From Acidobacteriota bacterium (GTDB lineage: Bacteria > Acidobacteriota > Terriglobia > Terriglobales > Acidobacteriaceae), in assembly GCA_013289875.1 (NCBI GenBank), contig JABCZC010000008.1, positions 37,225-101,224 on the forward strand: a stretch of DNA of 64,000 bases. Reading direction: 5' to 3'. A model generated the notes under the pieces. The model did not search any database, had not been told where the DNA came from, and saw only the letters and a list, made by a program, of their open reading frames with translations. The translations under genes and the position numbers were made by a program. Positions 61,756-64,000 of this stretch are shown in pieces (within the stretch, counting starts at the first letter, position 1; each line of letters opens with the position of its first letter).

Positions 61756-62391
61756 ATGACGGCGTTGGAGCAGTGGCTGATGCGGGCAACCAGGTGTCTC
61801 TCACAGGAGTCGCGCACCAAGGTAAGGTCTGAAATCCTGGATCACTATGGAGCGAGCCGCGATGAGGCGATAGGCAGCGGTGCGACGTTGCAAGAGGCGG
61901 AAGCAACGGCGCTTCGCGCCCTCGGTGAACCGGCAGAGGCCAATAGACTCTACCGGCAATCTCTTTTGACATCGTCGGAGGCAAGACTCCTCCGCGAAGG
62001 AAATTGGGAAGTGCGCGCAATCTGCTCGCGACCCGTTCTCAGATGGCTTGTGCTGGCGTTGCCGGTGGCTGTATTTCTTGCAGGCATTATTGCATTGTTC
62101 TGTCGATCGAATAACCTGGCAGCTGAACTCTTGCTAGTCAGCTTTTGTTTTTCCGTGCTTTTGCATGGCCCGTTTCTCCCCATCTACACTCCTCTGCGGT
62201 CTCGCATCTACCGCGGTTTTAAATGGGCGGCTTTGTCGGCAATATTCCTGATGGCAGCCTGGTCATCGGGCTGGAGTGGATCATGGCTTTCGCTCGGTTG
62301 CTTGTGGACGGTTGGCTGGATTGAGTGGAGACGCATATCGATTCGCCGCAAATTGCCCATCAGCCGGTGGCCCCGACAACTGCACTTCTGA
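61756..62391 (+). CDS. PadR-linked membrane protein with HAAS-like N-terminal domain
   Basis: A 211-aa protein. Its N-terminal ~75 residues (SQESRTKVRSEILDHYGASR, then EAEATALRALGEPAEANRLY) resemble the HAAS/DUF1700-type helical domain that often follows PadR genes and also the prefix domain of ADOP permeases. About four to five hydrophobic segments follow (WLVLALPVAVFLAGIIALF and others). The pairing suggests a signalling or regulator-tethering role at the membrane, by analogy only. The stop codon at 62391 is followed convergently by the SprT-like gene. No enzyme motif is seen. Confidence 0.7.
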   Translation: MTALEQWLMRATRCLSQESRTKVRSEILDHYGASRDEAIGSGATLQEAEATALRALGEPAEANRLYRQSLLTSSEARLLREGNWEVRAICSRPVLRWLVLALPVAVFLAGIIALFCRSNNLAAELLLVSFCFSVLLHGPFLPIYTPLRSRIYRGFKWAALSAIFLMAAWSSGWSGSWLSLGCLWTVGWIEWRRISIRRKLPISRWPRQLHF

Positions 62392-62428
62392 GTTTTTCGA
62401 GGATGGGCCTCGGGATCGTCGCTCGCCG

Positions 62429-63151
62429 TCATAGAGTCTTCAGGAATGCCTTCGCCCGATCCAGTTCTGGAAACAGGCGCTCCTCGGCCTGAAACTCGCG
62501 CCCGTGCACGCAGCGGCGCCCGTTCTTCGCCTTGACTGGATGCTTGAGGTGCAGCATCTCGTGGTACATCAGGTATTCGATGGCGAAGCGCGGCGTGTTT
62601 CTGCGGTCGAAGACGCGGCTCACCATGATGGTGTTGTGCGCGGCGTCGTAATGGCCTAACAGGCGCTTCGCGGTGTGCTCGCTCCAGGTGAGTTGCGGGC
62701 GTCCCATCAATCCATGAAAGAAGCGGAGATTAAGCGCCTCGAAGACTTCGTCGAGGTCGTAATGGTCTCCCCTGGGGGTTGAGATGCGCTTGCGTCCGCG
62801 CGTCTGGCGGATGCGCTCGCTCTGGCGGACGACGGCCTCGCTCGATGTAAATCGCCGGTAGCGGTTGGAGCGCGCCGCATCGATGGGTTTGCGGTAGAGC
62901 TTGGCGATGAGGATGTGGGCGATGGCTCGCAGGATGGGCTCCGGCGCACCCTCGAGGATGTCGGAGAGATGCACCTTGATGCGGCCTTCGCGCAGGCGGA
63001 TAGTGGTGTTGAGGCTGGTGAAGTGGTAGAAGCGAACGTCAAATGGAGGCATGGGCGCGCGGGGACGCAGCAACCGATACTCCTCCTCAAACCAGTGGGC
63101 AATTTCAGGGTTCACTGGGGTGAGCGTAAAGCATTTCTTCGTAGAATGCAC
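62429..63151 (-). CDS. SprT-like zinc metallopeptidase
   Basis: A 240-aa protein with the zinc-binding motif HEMLH in EYLMYHEMLHLKHPVK and a third ligand region (CVHGREFQAEERLFP), as in SprT-like metallopeptidases. The N-terminal half (LSDILEGAPEPILRAIAHIL) is a helical extension. Such proteins process nucleic-acid-linked or other proteins in the cytoplasm; the substrate is unknown. The start is uncertain: GTG 63151 has no good ribosome binding site, and GTG or ATG codons inside (residues 13 and 34) are alternatives. No neighbours suggest a partner. Confidence 0.8.
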   Translation of the reverse strand: MHSTKKCFTLTPVNPEIAHWFEEEYRLLRPRAPMPPFDVRFYHFTSLNTTIRLREGRIKVHLSDILEGAPEPILRAIAHILIAKLYRKPIDAARSNRYRRFTSSEAVVRQSERIRQTRGRKRISTPRGDHYDLDEVFEALNLRFFHGLMGRPQLTWSEHTAKRLLGHYDAAHNTIMVSRVFDRRNTPRFAIEYLMYHEMLHLKHPVKAKNGRRCVHGREFQAEERLFPELDRAKAFLKTL

Positions 63152-63349
63152 ACGGAGCTGGTGTCTGAATGCACTCGCGTCATGGAGTGATGATCAGGAC
63201 AGCTTGCTCCGGACCGTTGAGGAATTCTGCAACCCGGATTGCCTGGCCGCGAAGCAGGGATTCGGCCAATGCCGTAGGGTAATTGCAGTGACGGACTACA
63301 TCAAATACTTGTCAAATCAAGGAAGGGCTGGGACGGGACGCGGCCAAGC
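63152..63349. other. Short gap before the coiled-coil gene
   Basis: 198 bases upstream of the SprT-like gene and downstream of the last gene. It contains TTGTCAAATCAAGGAAGG near 63309-63325 but no convincing promoter or repeat. Nothing further is seen. Confidence 0.3.
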
Positions 63350-63937
63350 CTAGCCCGGCCCGGTGCCGTTCTTGCCGGCTTCGTCTTTATGTTCGGCGAA
63401 GTATTTTGTCTGACTCTCCAGAAGCTTCTTAGCCTCGTCGCTGGTGCTTTCGGCAGCGTCGAGCGCCGTCTTGCGGGAGAAATCGTATGCCGGATCGTCT
63501 GTGGCCTGCTTCAGGATATCGGGCCACTTCGCGCAGGCTGGGACGAGTTCCTTGAGCGCCTTGCGAATGTCTGCGTGCGCGTCGTCGAAGGTGTCGAGGT
63601 TGTCCTGTAACTCATCGGATAGCCGGGTGAACTCTTCTAATCGGGCGCGCAGTTGCGCCTTGCGATCCTCTGCTTTGGGATTCGGGCCCAGTTCTTTGAT
63701 GACGGCAATGCGCTGCTCGATGAATTTCTGGTAGAGCTTGATGCGCACTACGGGTTGGTCGCGCGCCTCGGCGATCTGGTCGGCTTCCTGTTCGTTGAGA
63801 GGGTCTTTGTTCTGTTGCGGCGATGCGATGACGGGTGCGGCAGCCGACAGCACAGGACCTGGGAGCAGAAGAAGGTATCCCAGAGCCAGGGCTGCCGAGG
63901 CCTGAATCACTGAGTTTTTCGAGAAGACGTGTTGCAT
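63350..63937 (-). CDS. Exported helical protein of unknown function (195 aa)
   Basis: A 195-aa protein with a signal peptide (ASAALALGYLLLLPGPVLSA) and a charged, mostly helical mature part with heptad-like periodicity (RKAQLRARLEEFTRLSDELQ and IRKALKELVPACAKW). One Cys is present in the mature protein. The codon pattern is good. The family is not recognised; similar exported helical proteins are seen in related Acidobacteria. It runs leftward and is the last gene in the window. Confidence 0.75.
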   Translation of the reverse strand: MQHVFSKNSVIQASAALALGYLLLLPGPVLSAAAPVIASPQQNKDPLNEQEADQIAEARDQPVVRIKLYQKFIEQRIAVIKELGPNPKAEDRKAQLRARLEEFTRLSDELQDNLDTFDDAHADIRKALKELVPACAKWPDILKQATDDPAYDFSRKTALDAAESTSDEAKKLLESQTKYFAEHKDEAGKNGTGPG

Positions 63938-64000
63938 GGCCCAACCTCCCCCACACCTCCGGCATTACTGAGATGCTACATCCGGCCCGAAAGGTTAGTT

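Overview
The window looks like about 64 kb of an Acidobacteriota chromosome (class Terriglobia, Acidobacteriaceae-like). The evidence is lineage-typical content rather than a marker gene: a PadR regulator followed by two tandem ADOP-type orphan ABC permeases, a VWFA-related acidobacterial secreted protein, MqnD of the futalosine menaquinone route, an ADP-heptose pathway, frequent GTG/TTG starts, and hairpin repeats of the CCCACTCAAGCC type. No rRNA, tRNA, CRISPR array, phage or intact insertion sequence is seen. The base composition looks moderately GC-rich and even, except for AT-rich intergenic repeat elements.

Layout. 1-4.9 kb: end of malate dehydrogenase, an ArsR/AHSA1 pair, a conserved 445-aa protein of unknown function, a GNAT acetyltransferase and a SnoaL-like protein. 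4.9-17 kb: an envelope polysaccharide region with two glycosyltransferases, UDP-glucose dehydrogenase, the complete ADP-heptose set (hldD, gmhB, gmhA, hldE), an AlaC-like aminotransferase, an HD hydrolase and a polyprenyl glycosylphosphotransferase. 17-25 kb: an MFS exporter, then PadR and two duplicated ADOP permeases. 24.7-27.8 kb: mqnD, bioY, cutA and an FtsB-like protein. 27.8-37.4 kb: a GH10 xylanase, a VWA-like protein, a dienelactone hydrolase, two drug-type MFS pumps around a Cys/His-rich secreted peptide and an outer-membrane-like protein, and a frameshifted GH8 enzyme. 37.4-41.6 kb: rpsO, pnp and a DMT permease. 42-47.5 kb: a leftward cell-wall cluster (serine hydrolase, murQ, murA, DinB-like) with a divergent class A beta-lactamase-like gene. 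47.6-52.4 kb: a secreted TrbI-like protein, lepB, a VapBC toxin-antitoxin pair, two VOC proteins with a decayed third copy, a transposase relic with REP hairpins, and a Sel1/Hcp-like protein. 52.7-64 kb: an amylase/sugar-transporter pair, aroA, a GAF-GAF-PP2C phosphatase, deoC, hpt, lgt, a PadR/membrane-protein pair, an SprT-like metallopeptidase and a coiled-coil secreted protein.

How the parts fit. UDP-glucuronate, ADP-heptose, glycosyltransferases and the polyprenyl transferase should together feed lipopolysaccharide or exopolysaccharide synthesis. MurQ plus two penicillin-recognising-type hydrolases point to cell-wall turnover. GH10, GH8 (broken) and GH13 with its transporter indicate plant or microbial polysaccharide use.

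The least explained structure is a family of intergenic elements placed directly 3' of genes (after mdh, the CgeB-like glycosyltransferase, hldD and lepB). Each combines a G/C-tract at or near the stop codon, one to several TTGATTCT-type units, sometimes a strong hairpin, and in three copies a conserved tail containing CTATTTC and GAAATAG arms. Other points of note are perfect palindromes overlapping the promoters of three regulatory genes, and a transposase relic beside REP hairpins. All assignments come from reading the sequence and from family knowledge; no database search was run.
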